In this document: in pieces, positions 19,015 through 28,165 of the stretch
Position numbering within the stretch: the first letter of the stretch is position 1
How the letters are laid out: every line of letters begins with the position of its first letter
NCBI RefSeq assembly: GCF_001307315.1
Contig: NZ_LGUC01000001.1
Coordinates: 2,542,001-2,606,000, forward strand
Length of the DNA: 64,000 nt
Source: Halolamina pelagica
Lineage (GTDB): Archaea; Halobacteriota; Halobacteria; Halobacteriales; Haloferacaceae
Direction: 5' to 3'
Notes under the pieces: generated by a model
Database searches by the model: none
What the model was told of the DNA's origin: nothing
What the model saw: only the letters and a program-made list of their open reading frames with translations
Position numbers and translations under genes: made by a program

Positions 19015-20201
19015 TCCTCCAGATGCTGCTCGGGGAGATCGACCTGCTGCCGGCGCTCGGCCAGCTGTTCGGACTCTCCGTGCTCGCCTTCCTGGTGTCG
19101 GGGACGGCCTCGGTCGGGTATCGCTGGTACTTCCGGGAGCCGATCCCGCGCGGGCTGGCGGCGCTGTTCGGCGTCGCCGCCGTCGCGCTCTACCTCAACA
19201 CCGTTGGGCTACTGGGCCGGGTGATCGGGACGCCCGGGACCGACCCCTTCGACGCGGCCGGGGTCGGCGTCGACCTGCTCACGCTGCTCGTGGCGTTCGT
19301 CGCGACCGTCCCCGGCCGCCGGCTCGGCGACGCGCTCCGGGCGGATCTGGCCTCCGCGGCGGGCGCCCGCGAGGTCAACGCCAGCGTCGGGCGCGCGCTT
19401 CGGGGCGTCGCCCGCCTCTCCGCCGTGGAGCTCCCCGCCGCCGACGAGATCGAAGACATGCAGAGTCACGACCCCGTCCCCGCGGAGGTGAAGACCGAGC
19501 TGGGCGGGAAGACGCTACTGTTCCCCCGATCGAACCGCGAGGCGCTCCGCGATCGGCTGGTGACCCGGCTGAAGGAGGACTACGGCGTCGGCTACGTCGA
19601 CGCCGAACTCGCGGCCGACGGGACAGTGACGTACCTCGCGCTCGGTTCGCGGCTGGCGGGGATCGGCCTCACGCTGGGGCCCGGCACCTGCGCCGTCGCC
19701 GTCGAGGCCGACCCCGCCAGCGACGCCGGCCCGGGCGACATCGTGCAGGTGTGGACGACGCCGAACGCGACCGCGACGGCCGAGGGCGATGCTGGGGAGG
19801 CGCCGTCGTCGCCGCGCCGCGTGACAACCGCGGAACTGCGCGCGACCGCAGGCGAGACGGTGACGCTGGTCGTCGACGAGGCCGACGCCGCGGCGCTGTC
19901 GCCCGACGAGCGCTACCGGCTGGTGACGCTGCCCGTGAGCGCGCGGGCCGACCAGGAGTTCGCGTCGCTGCTGCGGGGCGTCGACGAGACGCTGGGCGTG
20001 GTGCAGATCCCCGAGGGGAGCCCGCTCGTCGGGACGACCGTCGGCGACCTCGAGTCGGCGGTCGTCGCAGTGCGGCGCGGGACGGGCGCCATCGACGCGC
20101 TGCCGGGTTCGGAGCGCGTGCTCGAGCCGGGTGATTCGGTGTACGCCATCGGTCGCCCGGACGTGCTGCGCGGGCTGGAGGAGCGGGCGAACAGTCGCTA
20201 G
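19011..20201 (+). CDS. Membrane protein with TrkA-C-type domain, paralogous in layout
   Basis: A 396-residue protein starting at GTG 19011 inside the stop of the previous gene. Layout mirrors its partner: three N-terminal hydrophobic segments, a central alpha/beta region starting LGGKTLLFPRSNREALRDRL, then a C-terminal RCK_C-like domain with SPLVGTTVGDLES, VVAVRRGTG and EPGDSVYAIGRPDVL, which is the canonical end of TrkA-C. The pair probably forms a heteromeric sensor or channel regulator next to the potassium channel; this is inferred from gene order and domain type only. Confidence 0.82.
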   Translation: MILQMLLGEIDLLPALGQLFGLSVLAFLVSGTASVGYRWYFREPIPRGLAALFGVAAVALYLNTVGLLGRVIGTPGTDPFDAAGVGVDLLTLLVAFVATVPGRRLGDALRADLASAAGAREVNASVGRALRGVARLSAVELPAADEIEDMQSHDPVPAEVKTELGGKTLLFPRSNREALRDRLVTRLKEDYGVGYVDAELAADGTVTYLALGSRLAGIGLTLGPGTCAVAVEADPASDAGPGDIVQVWTTPNATATAEGDAGEAPSSPRRVTTAELRATAGETVTLVVDEADAAALSPDERYRLVTLPVSARADQEFASLLRGVDETLGVVQIPEGSPLVGTTVGDLESAVVAVRRGTGAIDALPGSERVLEPGDSVYAIGRPDVLRGLEERANSR

Positions 20202-20257
20202 CGAGAACAGCGGGCGTGCATCGGCCGCGGTCGGCACGCTCGTGGGGAGGGCCCGTC

Positions 20258-20350
20258 TCAGCCCGCGAACCGGAACAGCAGGAACGTCGAGAGCCCCAGC
20301 ATCGCGAGGAACACGAACGTGACCATGAGTATTCTGTTCTCTCGTGACAT
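20258..20350 (-). CDS. 30-residue single-pass membrane microprotein
   Basis: A short open frame reading MSRENRILMVTFVFLAMLGL then a hydrophobic end and FRFAG-stop. A charged five-residue N-terminus precedes a single membrane helix of about 20 residues. It lies between two plus-strand genes (RCK_C protein and DUF58) on the opposite strand. The codon pattern and the clean start-helix-stop architecture look real, but there is no recognised family, so it is only a candidate. Confidence 0.5.
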   Translation of the reverse strand: MSRENRILMVTFVFLAMLGLSTFLLFRFAG

Positions 20351-20471
20351 TTGTTAGCTTCGAATATGGGATTACCTACCATAAATTGTTCTATCATGTT
20401 TCGGCTCATCTTCGATAGAGCGTTTCAACCAAGCCAGAAGTTTGAACTGCCGCATCGTCTATGCTCGTGGT

Positions 20472-21906
20472 ATGCGTCCCACCCCGCGGTTCCTGCAGAT
20501 CGGCACGGCAGGTGCCGTGCTCGTTGGGGTGGGAGTCCTCGCCAAATCCCCGGTCGCGGTGCTGGGCGGCGTCGCCCTCGGCTGTTGGTTACTCGTGGAG
20601 CAGTATACCGCCCTCCGATCGTTTGCACAGGCGACCGAGCGTCTCGACGTCGACGTCAGCCCGGTCCGGACCGCCGCGATCGTCGACGAACCGCTCTCGG
20701 TCACCGTCGACGCCACGCTCGCAAGGCCGGTCGACACGACCATCGAGGTCGCGATCGATCTCCCCCCGGCGCCGAGTACGGGGATGCGCCTCCGACACTA
20801 ACACTCGAACCGGGCGAGACGGCGGCGTCGACGACGTTCTCGTGCTCATTCCCTGTGGCCGGCGAGTTCGCGTTCCCGCCGGTGACAGTGACACTGTCGA
20901 ACCAGCGCGAGACGGTGACCGAATCGGTTCCACACGATCCCGACCAATCCGTCCGGATCGACCCACGCCGGCCGCGAAACCTCCACGTCGGCCAGGGCGG
21001 CGACCGGATCGACGCCTACGGCGAACATCCGGCCGGGAGCGGGGCCGCGGGGCTCGTCCCCGAGGAGATCCGCCAGTACGTCACGGGCGACGCCCTGAGC
21101 CAGATCGACTGGAAGGCAACCGCCCGGCTGCAGGCCCCCCACATCCGGGAGTTCGAGACCGAGACCAGCCGGCAGACCGTCATCGCGGTCGACCATCGCC
21201 ACACGATGGAGCACGGGCCAGACGGCCAGACGATGCTCGACTACGCGCGGGAGGTGGGACTTGGCTACGCGCGAGCCGCCGAGTCCTTCGACGACCCACT
21301 GGGCCTGTACGCGATCGGTGACGGCGGGATCACGGTCCGTCGCCGGCCGACGAGTTCCGCCCGCGGGTATCGCCACGTCCGGAACGCCCTCCACGATCTG
21401 GCACCCACCCAGGCCGAGGGTGGCGCCGTCGACGCCACGAGCAACCGACTCAGCCGGCCCGACGCGACGTGGTCGGCGGCCCGCACGCTTTCGACCGACG
21501 ACTCCGCGTTCGCGCAAACGGTCGCGCCCTTCCTCGCCGACACGGACGCGTACGTCCACCGCATCGACTCGGACCCGCTGTTCCGGGCGATTCGGCAACT
21601 CCTGGCCGAGACGAGCGGTGAAGTCTGGCTCGTGTTGCTGACCGCGGATACCGGGCGGAACCGCCTCCGGGATATCGCCTCACTGGTCGCCAACGAGGGG
21701 GCCACCTCTCGCTGTTTCTCACCCCGCGGGTGCTGTTCGACGCCGACGCGATGGACGACGTGAGCGCGGCGTACGACCGGTACGCCGACTTCGAGTCGTT
21801 CCGCCGCACGGTCGCCCGGACCCCGCGGACAGAAGTGTACGAAGTCGGGCCGGGTGACCGCCTCGATGCCCTGCTGGCCGCCCGACGACGCGCTCGGCAG
21901 GCCTGA
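20472..21906 (+). CDS. DUF58 domain protein (two one-base frameshifts)
   Basis: Membrane-anchored DUF58 protein, the usual partner of MoxR ATPases; 478 residues after two bases are restored. Two N-terminal hydrophobic segments are followed by a beta-rich region and the DUF58 core: hallmark motif YVTGDALSQIDWKATARLQAP, then the VWA-like fold with VIAVDHRHTM. Breaks fall in the C run 20762-20767 (joining through PPGAEYGDAPPTLTLEPG) and in the G run 21697-21701 (joining through GGHLSLFLTPRVLF). Function is thought to lie in surface protein or complex maturation with MoxR; no biochemical role is established for haloarchaea. Confidence 0.87.
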
Positions 21907-21965
21907 GTCGGCGAGGGGTGGCCGTTTCAGTATCTTCAAATGGATGTACCCGAACAGTTGGGCCA

Positions 21966-22438
21966 ATGGGAGAACCACCGCTCGTCGTCGCGCCCCGCGG
22001 TCGCGAGGTGCTGGGGAACCCCCCACATCGGCGGCGATCGGTGTTACGGCAGTCGGGTTTGCGCTGCTGGGCGGGCCGACCGCCGCAGCGCTCGCGGTGG
22101 TTCCGGCACTCGGGCTCGTGCTTGGTGGCCCGGTGCTGGCGTTCGTCGCCGGGATCATCGGCCTGCTCGGCGTCGGCGACGTCGTCGGGCTAGCGCCGAT
22201 TCCGTCGGCACTGGTGCTCGCAACTTTCCCGCTCGCAGCTACGTACGACACACACGGCCCGCGGCCGGCCGGGATCTATCTGGCGACCGTCGCCGCCGCA
22301 GTCGGGACGTTCGTCGTCGCCCGAGCGACACTCGACGGGCTGTTGGCGGTGGCCGCTGTCAGTATCGGCGGGCTGGCGTTCGTCGGGTACGGGATCCACA
22401 GGTACGAACTACTCACGCTGGGGCTGATCGATGAGTGA
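21966..22438 (+). CDS. Membrane protein of the MoxR-DUF58 cluster, unknown function (one-base frameshift)
   Basis: A 157-residue protein when one base is restored in the C run 22019-22024. It starts MGEPPLVVAPRGREVLGNPP and continues in the shifted frame with five hydrophobic segments (AAIGVTAVGFALLGGPTAAA through GLLAVAAVSIGGLAFVGYG). Without correction the initiator and the membrane part are in different frames. It overlaps the next gene by eight bases, consistent with an operon that begins at the DUF58 gene. No family recognised. Confidence 0.6.
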
Positions 22439-23357
22439 AACACAGTCGCGGGAGGCGGTAGTGGACGGTGACGAACAGGCGACCGAGCGCATCGAGGATC
22501 TCCGCGCCCAGGTCGACCTGCTCCGCAGTGAGAACGAGCGGCTCCGCAACGAGTACGCCCGCGCCCGGCAGGCAAGCTATCGCCGAACGGCACTCGGTCT
22601 AGGCGTTGTCGGCGCCGTCGCGGTCGCCGGTGGGTTGTTGTTCCCCGCGGCGCGGGAGGTGCTGTTCGTACTCGGTGCCATCGGGATCTTCGGCGCCGTC
22701 CTGACCCGCTACCTCACGCCCGAGCGGTTCGTCGCCGCCGAAACCGGCGAGCGGATCTACGCCGCCCAGGCCGACAGCCTCGGCGATCTCACTGGGCAGT
22801 TGGGCCTCGAACCGACGTGGGTGTACGTCCCCGTCGAGGGCGACCCGCCGGCGAGGCTGTTCGTTCCGCAACACAGCGAGTACGAGATTCCGGACGAGGC
22901 GGCCCTCGAGCGACCGTTGGTCGTCGGCGACCGCGATGCCGAACGGGGCGCGTCGTTCGTCCCCACTGGCGGGACGCTGTTCCGCGAGTTCGAGCGCTCG
23001 CTGACCGGCTCACTCGGAAACGAGCCCGGGACTGTCGCAGAGCAAGTCGCCGACGCGCTAGTCGAAGGGTTCGAACTCGCCCAGACCGCCGAGGTGGCGA
23101 CCGACGGCGACGCCGGCCGCGTGACGGTCTCGGTGACGGGGTCGGTGTACGCGGATGCCGAAGCAGTGGATAACCCGCTCGGGTCGCTGCTCGCGGTCGC
23201 GCTCACAGAGGCACTCGGACAGCCGGTTCGACTCGAAACCACACGCAGCGACGACGACCTCGTCCTGAACTGCCGCTGGGACGTGGACGAGTCGGAGGAC
23301 GAAACGGACGGGACGAGGGGCGCAGTCGAGACGGACGGCGAAGCGCCCGACAGCTAG
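22431..23357 (+). CDS. Coiled-coil membrane protein of the MoxR-DUF58 cluster
   Basis: A 308-residue acidic protein. Residues about 18-48 form a coiled coil (IEDLRAQVDLLRSENERLRNEYARARQ), two hydrophobic helices follow (about 53-95), then a soluble domain of about 190 residues and an Asp/Glu-rich tail. The soluble part contains YVPVEGDPPARLFVPQ and SFVPTGGTLFREFERSLTG, a pattern I have seen only as haloarchaeal hypothetical protein. Its place next to DUF58 and MoxR suggests a structural or adaptor subunit. Its stop shares CTAG (23354-23357) with the convergent MoxR gene. Confidence 0.75.
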   Translation: MSETQSREAVVDGDEQATERIEDLRAQVDLLRSENERLRNEYARARQASYRRTALGLGVVGAVAVAGGLLFPAAREVLFVLGAIGIFGAVLTRYLTPERFVAAETGERIYAAQADSLGDLTGQLGLEPTWVYVPVEGDPPARLFVPQHSEYEIPDEAALERPLVVGDRDAERGASFVPTGGTLFREFERSLTGSLGNEPGTVAEQVADALVEGFELAQTAEVATDGDAGRVTVSVTGSVYADAEAVDNPLGSLLAVALTEALGQPVRLETTRSDDDLVLNCRWDVDESEDETDGTRGAVETDGEAPDS

Positions 23358-24340
23358 CTGTCCGCGGGTTGATCGGCGACTGCGCTTTCGCGAGTTGCCT
23401 CCTCGGGCACCGGGACGGAGTCGAGCAGCCCCGTGATCAGGTCGTCGACGCTCTCGCCGCCGAGTTCAGCGTCCGTGCTGAGCACGAGCCGGTGACGGAG
23501 CACGGGATGGGCGAGTTGCTTGATGTCGTCCGGGATCACGTACGAGCGGCCGTCGATGGCCGCCGCCGCTTTGCCGGCGTTCAGGAAGGCAAGTGTCGCC
23601 CGCGGCGACGCACCGTACTCGACGTCCGGGGAGTCCCGCGTCGCCCGGACGAGGTCGAGGATGTACTCGCGGACGGGGTCGGCAACGTGAGTCTCCGCAA
23701 CAGCCGCGCGTGCCTCTTCGAGATCCTCTGGGGTGACGACCTGGCTGACGCTCGACGGGCCGATATCCGGTTCGTCGTCGAAGCGGTCGAACAGGTTGCG
23801 CTCCATCTCCCGACCCGGCAGGTCGACGGTGAGTTTCAGCTGGAAGCGGTCGCGCTGGGCCTCCGGCAGCGCGAACGTGCCCTCCATCTCGATCGGGTTC
23901 TGGGTCGCGATCACCATGAACGGCGCCGGCAGCGAGAGCGTGTCGCCCTCGATAGTGACGGTCCCCTCCTGCATCGCTTCGAGCAGGGCGCTCTGGGTTT
24001 TCGGCGTCGCGCGGTTGATCTCGTCGGCGACGACGACGTTGGCGAACACGGGACCGCGCTGGAGTTCGAACTCGCCGGTCGGCTCCCGGTAGATGTGGGT
24101 GCCCGTGATGTCCGCGGGAAGGATGTCCGGCGTCATCTGGATGCGCGTGTACTCGAGGCCGGAGGCGCGCGCGAACAGGTTCGCGATGGTCGTCTTCGCG
24201 ACGCCAGGGACGCCCTCCAGCAGGACGTGCCCCCGAGTCAGCGCGGCGATCGAGAGCCCCTCGAGGATCTCCTCGTTGCCGATCAACACCGCGCTGGCCT
24301 CATCCCGCACGGCGTCGTGGAAGGCGGCCGGGTCAGTCAT
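23354..24340 (-). CDS. MoxR family AAA+ ATPase
   Basis: A 328-residue AAA+ ATPase. Walker A is LLEGVPGVAKTT (about residue 36), Walker B VVVADEINRATP (about 98), sensor 1 in FMVIATQNPIEMEGTFALPEAQRDRF, and the C-terminal lid contains ASPRATLAFLNAGKAAAAIDGR. MoxR proteins are chaperone-like and act with DUF58/VWA partners to mature or assemble complexes, here presumably at the membrane. ATG at 24340 overlaps the upstream gene's stop by eight bases; longer starts are less likely. It is the last gene of a minus-strand operon with DUF4350 and a small membrane protein. Confidence 0.94.
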   Translation of the reverse strand: MTDPAAFHDAVRDEASAVLIGNEEILEGLSIAALTRGHVLLEGVPGVAKTTIANLFARASGLEYTRIQMTPDILPADITGTHIYREPTGEFELQRGPVFANVVVADEINRATPKTQSALLEAMQEGTVTIEGDTLSLPAPFMVIATQNPIEMEGTFALPEAQRDRFQLKLTVDLPGREMERNLFDRFDDEPDIGPSSVSQVVTPEDLEEARAAVAETHVADPVREYILDLVRATRDSPDVEYGASPRATLAFLNAGKAAAAIDGRSYVIPDDIKQLAHPVLRHRLVLSTDAELGGESVDDLITGLLDSVPVPEEATRESAVADQPADS

Positions 24341-25432
24341 TGCCTTCTGTTGATTCGTCAGTCCGTATAACACCTCGCATCACACGGCGGAGTCGCCGTT
24401 CGTCCCAGTCAGGATGCCGTCGCTGCAGGTACGCGACGACCTCGTCGGGACTGGCGTCGGCGAGTGCGAGCTGGGCGTCCGGCGGCTCGTGACCGAGTCG
24501 GTCCAGGACGGTGGCTGGGAGTCGTCGGAGGCGACGCCCCCAAACGACCGCGCCGATGCCCACACTGGCGACGACGACCTGCCAGAGCGGACTCTTCTGG
24601 AGGGTCAACAGGGCGACTGCAAGCGGGGGCTGGCCCGTCACGTGTGAGTAGTCGAGGATCGCGGCCTCGTGACCGGCGAAGAGGTTCGCCGCGAACTGGG
24701 CGTTCCCGGGCCGCTCGAGCATGGCGTTAATGAAGATACTCGGGTCGGCGACGACGTACACCGTCCCCGCGCCGGCCGATTCACGAACCACGACGGGCCG
24801 GCTGGCGAGCGTCTCGTTGTCGTCAAGCTCGCCGTCGCGGTCGGTATCGAGGTAGGCGAACTCCGAGGAGTTGACGAGGACCGTGGTGTTGGTCCCGGAG
24901 TCGGTGACTGCCAGGCTCGTCCCGTGGTTCAGCGTGAGTTGGTTGACGTTCTCGGTCTCGGGATGGGTGGAGACGTTCGTGGCGACTGGGAGTGCGGGTG
25001 AGCGGTAGTACTCCTGCTCGTCACGGAGCGGCGCGCCGTCGAATCGCGTCTCAGCGCCGACGGCCTCGAGAAGCGGCGTGCTGTGGGGGCCGAAGTCTTC
25101 GGCGACGACGAGCGTCCCCCCTGTTCGACGAACGCCGCGAGTCGCTCGCGATCCTGTTGGGAGTAGGGCTCGTCGGGCGACAGGACGACTGCGATCGTCC
25201 CGTTCGGGTCCGCTTCGGCGTACTCGGTCGTGTTGAGTGCGACGACGGGGTCGGCACCCTGTTCGCTCGCCGCCTCACGGAGGTCGCTGGCGCCGTCCCA
25301 CGCGGCGTTGTACGTACTGAAGGCGGTCTGTGACGTGCCCGCGGCGACGACGCCGGTTATCGCGATCGTGAGGGCGAGAGTGACGAGGAGGAGCTGCGGG
25401 ACCGACCAACCCTCGGGGAGCCAGTCGGCCAT
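24333..25432 (-). CDS. DUF4350 domain membrane protein (one-base frameshift)
   Basis: 366 residues once one base is restored in the C run 25116-25121. An N-terminal membrane helix precedes a GATase-like DUF4350 domain: LSPDEPYSQQDRERLAAFVEQGG is the usual edge of that fold, and the shifted frame continues TLVVAEDFGPHSTPLLEAVG. A second hydrophobic segment lies near residue 260, with a cytoplasmic tail ending in helical, charged sequence (YLQRRHPDWDERRLRRVM). DUF4350 proteins are standard companions of MoxR-DUF58 in archaea and actinobacteria. Operonic with the genes on both sides. Confidence 0.82.
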
Positions 25433-25707
25433 TCAGAGCACCCCGGCGGGAGGATTTCGAGGATGCGCCTGATCACGATGTAGCCGAACACGGCGAGTCC
25501 CGCCGCGATCAGCCACTTCAGCCGGGAGCGCCACGTCGGCGTCACGCGAAACGGGGCCGTGAGCTCGACGACGACGAGCAGCCCGATCAACGAGACGACG
25601 AACACCAGTTCGTAGCTGAGGCTCGACAGGAGCGTGAGCACGAGCGTCGCGCCGAGCAGCCACGCGAGGGTCGCCCGGACGAACCGCTGGCGCCGAGCCG
25701 TTGCCAT
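25433..25707 (-). CDS. Small membrane protein upstream of DUF4350 (probable one-base frameshift)
   Basis: A protein starting MATARRQRFVRATLAWLLG with three hydrophobic segments and ending ILEILPPG. As written the frame runs 76 bases into the DUF4350 gene. One extra G in the C run 25441-25444 would end it at a TGA (25433-25435) immediately before the DUF4350 ATG, giving 91 residues and tight coupling, which fits the many similar breaks in this window. No family recognised; the function is presumably linked to the MoxR-DUF58 system. Confidence 0.6.
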
Positions 25708-25867
25708 TGTCGGGTTGTGGACCATCTTCGTCTTGAGAGTATCGCCTTCACCAGTGCTACGGATTGCGAGCGACGCTCGTCGAGGTTGCAGCCGTTACTG
25801 GCGCCAACCCGAGGGTCGAGGTGGATGTTGCCGCAAGGTTTTTCGTTGACAGAAAGTATATGCGCGC

Positions 25868-26083
25868 ATGAACGACCACCGCGAGATCAGCGTCACTCTG
25901 GATAGCGACGCCGCGCATGCCTACGAACGCATCTTGAACGAGTTGGAGCAACAGCAGGGCCAGCCGGTCGAGATCGACGAGCACGCGGAACGGATCCTGC
26001 GGAAGTACATCGCCGACGAGTACCGGAAACTCATCCTGAACGGGAGTGCCACGACAGAGATCCCGAAGCTCGCAGAGGAGTGA
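25868..26083 (+). CDS. Small acidic hypothetical protein
   Basis: A 71-residue soluble protein starting MNDHREISVTLDSDAAHAYE, with a helical centre rich in Glu and Gln (ILNELEQQQGQPVEIDEHAE) and a charged C-terminal helix. The beta strand then helices could be a ribbon-helix-helix-like or small dimeric fold, but I do not recognise the family. An AAAGTATAT stretch lies just before the ATG. It stands alone between the minus-strand MoxR operon and the DUF457 gene. Confidence 0.6.
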   Translation: MNDHREISVTLDSDAAHAYERILNELEQQQGQPVEIDEHAERILRKYIADEYRKLILNGSATTEIPKLAEE

Positions 26084-26167
26084 AGACGGGGACTGGGAGC
26101 TGTCCCAGCCGAGTAACCGCCCCCAAGTCGACACCCCTATCCGTTCGCTAGGGGGAGTGACACCCGA

Positions 26168-26740
26168 ATGCTCCCGTGGGGCCACGCGGCGGTCGGCTAT
26201 CTCTCCTACCGGCTGTACACGTTTCTCAGGCGTCGACGCCCGCCAAAGGGGGTCGCCGTGGTCGCCCTCGCGATCGGCACGCAGTTCCCCGACCTGGTCG
26301 ACAAGCCGCTGTCCTGGACGGTCGGGATCCTCCCCTCGGGCCGAAGTCTCGCCCACTCACTGCTCGTCCTTGGACTTGTCGCCGGCCTGCTCTACCGAGT
26401 GAGTCGTGGGCGCTCGGACCGAACACGGACAGCCGTCTTCGCGTTCGGGTTCGGCTGGCTTGCCCACGTGTTCGCTGACGGCTACACGATCCTGCTCGGG
26501 CAGCCGACCTGTGTGAACTACCTCGTCTGGCCGCTCGCCATCTGTCCGTACGACGAGGTCGATCGCTCCATCATCGAGCACCTCCTCGCAACCGACCTCA
26601 CCACCGGCACCCTGATCGGGCTGGCGCTGACCGCGATCGCGAGCGCGGTCTGGGTCCTCGATGGGGCGCCCGGCCTGTGGTACCTGCTTCGACTGGTCAA
26701 GGAGCGGTTGGGGTGGCAGGAGCAACCGGTGAACCCCTAA
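26168..26740 (+). CDS. DUF457 (YdjM-like) membrane-bound metal-dependent hydrolase
   Basis: A 190-residue membrane protein of the LexA-binding/YdjM (DUF457) family. The N-terminus MLPWGHAAVGYLSYRLY has the conserved H of motif 1; ALAIGTQFPDLVDKP supplies the D residues; SGRSLAHSLLVLGL and WLAHVFADGYT add further histidines and an aspartate, the set proposed to bind metal. Four hydrophobic segments. The family is annotated as a hydrolase by fold similarity (phospholipase C-like); no substrate is known for archaea. Confidence 0.85.
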   Translation: MLPWGHAAVGYLSYRLYTFLRRRRPPKGVAVVALAIGTQFPDLVDKPLSWTVGILPSGRSLAHSLLVLGLVAGLLYRVSRGRSDRTRTAVFAFGFGWLAHVFADGYTILLGQPTCVNYLVWPLAICPYDEVDRSIIEHLLATDLTTGTLIGLALTAIASAVWVLDGAPGLWYLLRLVKERLGWQEQPVNP

Positions 26741-26920
26741 TCCACCGCCTAACGATGGGTGTGGCGCGCGGAGAGAGCACATGGCGAGACACTTCCCGGC
26801 CGAACAGAACGGCTGTTACTACGGCCGTGTGGCCGACTGTTGCTGGCTCTGCTACTTCCGCCTACTGGGGGCAGCCGTGAAAGCCCGCCTGCGGGTGTAG
26901 GCTGCGCGGGCCACTCCCGA

Positions 26921-28165
26921 TCACCGCAGCCCGTCGACGGGCGAGAGCCGTGAGACCTGCCAGCCGGCGACGGCGGCGCCGATCAGGCTGATCGGCACGG
27001 CGATCGCGACGCCCGCACCGAGCACCCACGGCGGCGTCCGGACGACGTTCTCGAAGCCGACGAGGGAGGCAGCGACCGCATCGAGCCCCATCCCCAGCGG
27101 GATCGTCGCTGCGACGCCGAGCAGGCCGCCGATGACGCCGAGGAAGAGCGCCTGGACGACGACGATCCCGACGAGCGTGCGCGTCCGGGAGCCGAGAGCT
27201 TTGAGCGCCGCCAGTTCACGACGCTGCTGGTACACTACCGACACGAGCAGGTTCGCCGTGAGCGTGATGCCTGCGAGTACCGCGAGGACGACGAGACTCC
27301 CGCCGCTGGCAAGCACCACCGCCTGTCGCTCCAGCGTCGCCTCCAACTGCTCGCGGTTCGTGCGCACCTCGTACTCGGGGTGCTCGCGCTCGATCTCCTG
27401 CGCAACAGTCGCAGGGTCGGCGCCGTCCTTGAGGTCGACAGTGATCAGCGACGCGCGATCCGTTGCGGTGGTGCCGGTTACCTCCTGGAGTTCACTCAGG
27501 TGCAGCGTGACTGTCGGCGTCCCGAGGAACCGCGAGAACGTCGGCGAGATGCCGACGACGGTAAACTCGTTGGCGCGGGCGTCCGAGATCGTGCCGCCGA
27601 TGTGGAGCGTGTCTCCCACGGAGACGTTGAACATGTCGGCCGTCCGCTGATCGATGATCACCTCGTGGGTCATCGGGCCGGTGTAGTTTCCGTCGGCGTA
27701 GTGGATATCCCGGTTTTGGAACGCCTGACCCTCGGTCACCTGGACGCTGGGGCCGCGGCCGGGCGCGCCGGTGCCGACGAGCGTCTCCCAGTCCTCCCCG
27801 TCGGTACTGACGTACACCGTCTGGAACGCCATGGGCACCGCTGTGCTCACGTCCTCTCGAGACTCGATCGCGGCGCTGATCTCGTGGGCGTCGACGACGG
27901 TGTTCTCGAACCCGCCCACAGTCCCGGGGGCGAGCGTGATGGGGCCACCAGTGACCCAGAGGTCGCGCCCGGAAGCGTCGAACTGCTCTTCGCCGGTCTC
28001 CACAACGCCGATGCCCACGCCGCCGAGCAGGGTGGTCGCGAGCACGGCCAGCGTGATCCCCAGCACCGACAGCACCGTCCGGGTTCGGTCGTGACGCAGT
28101 TGGGCGATCGCGATCCCCACGACCGCACGGACCCGTGTCAGCGCACTTCGGAGCCGGCCGCTCAC
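26921..28165 (-). CDS. ABC transporter permease, FtsX/MacB type (second subunit)
   Basis: A 414-residue FtsX-domain permease. An N-terminal helix (VLSVLGITLAVLATTLLGG) is followed by a large extracellular MacB_PCD region (about residues 60-245) and three C-terminal helices with the FtsX core LVVLAVLAGITLTANLLVSVVYQQRRELAALKALGSR. The GTG start at 28165 overlaps the upstream permease stop by four bases (GTGA). With the first permease and the LolD-type ATPase it forms a complete MacB-like ABC system, likely mechanotransmitting or extruding surface lipoproteins rather than importing. Confidence 0.9.
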   Translation of the reverse strand: MSGRLRSALTRVRAVVGIAIAQLRHDRTRTVLSVLGITLAVLATTLLGGVGIGVVETGEEQFDASGRDLWVTGGPITLAPGTVGGFENTVVDAHEISAAIESREDVSTAVPMAFQTVYVSTDGEDWETLVGTGAPGRGPSVQVTEGQAFQNRDIHYADGNYTGPMTHEVIIDQRTADMFNVSVGDTLHIGGTISDARANEFTVVGISPTFSRFLGTPTVTLHLSELQEVTGTTATDRASLITVDLKDGADPATVAQEIEREHPEYEVRTNREQLEATLERQAVVLASGGSLVVLAVLAGITLTANLLVSVVYQQRRELAALKALGSRTRTLVGIVVVQALFLGVIGGLLGVAATIPLGMGLDAVAASLVGFENVVRTPPWVLGAGVAIAVPISLIGAAVAGWQVSRLSPVDGLR

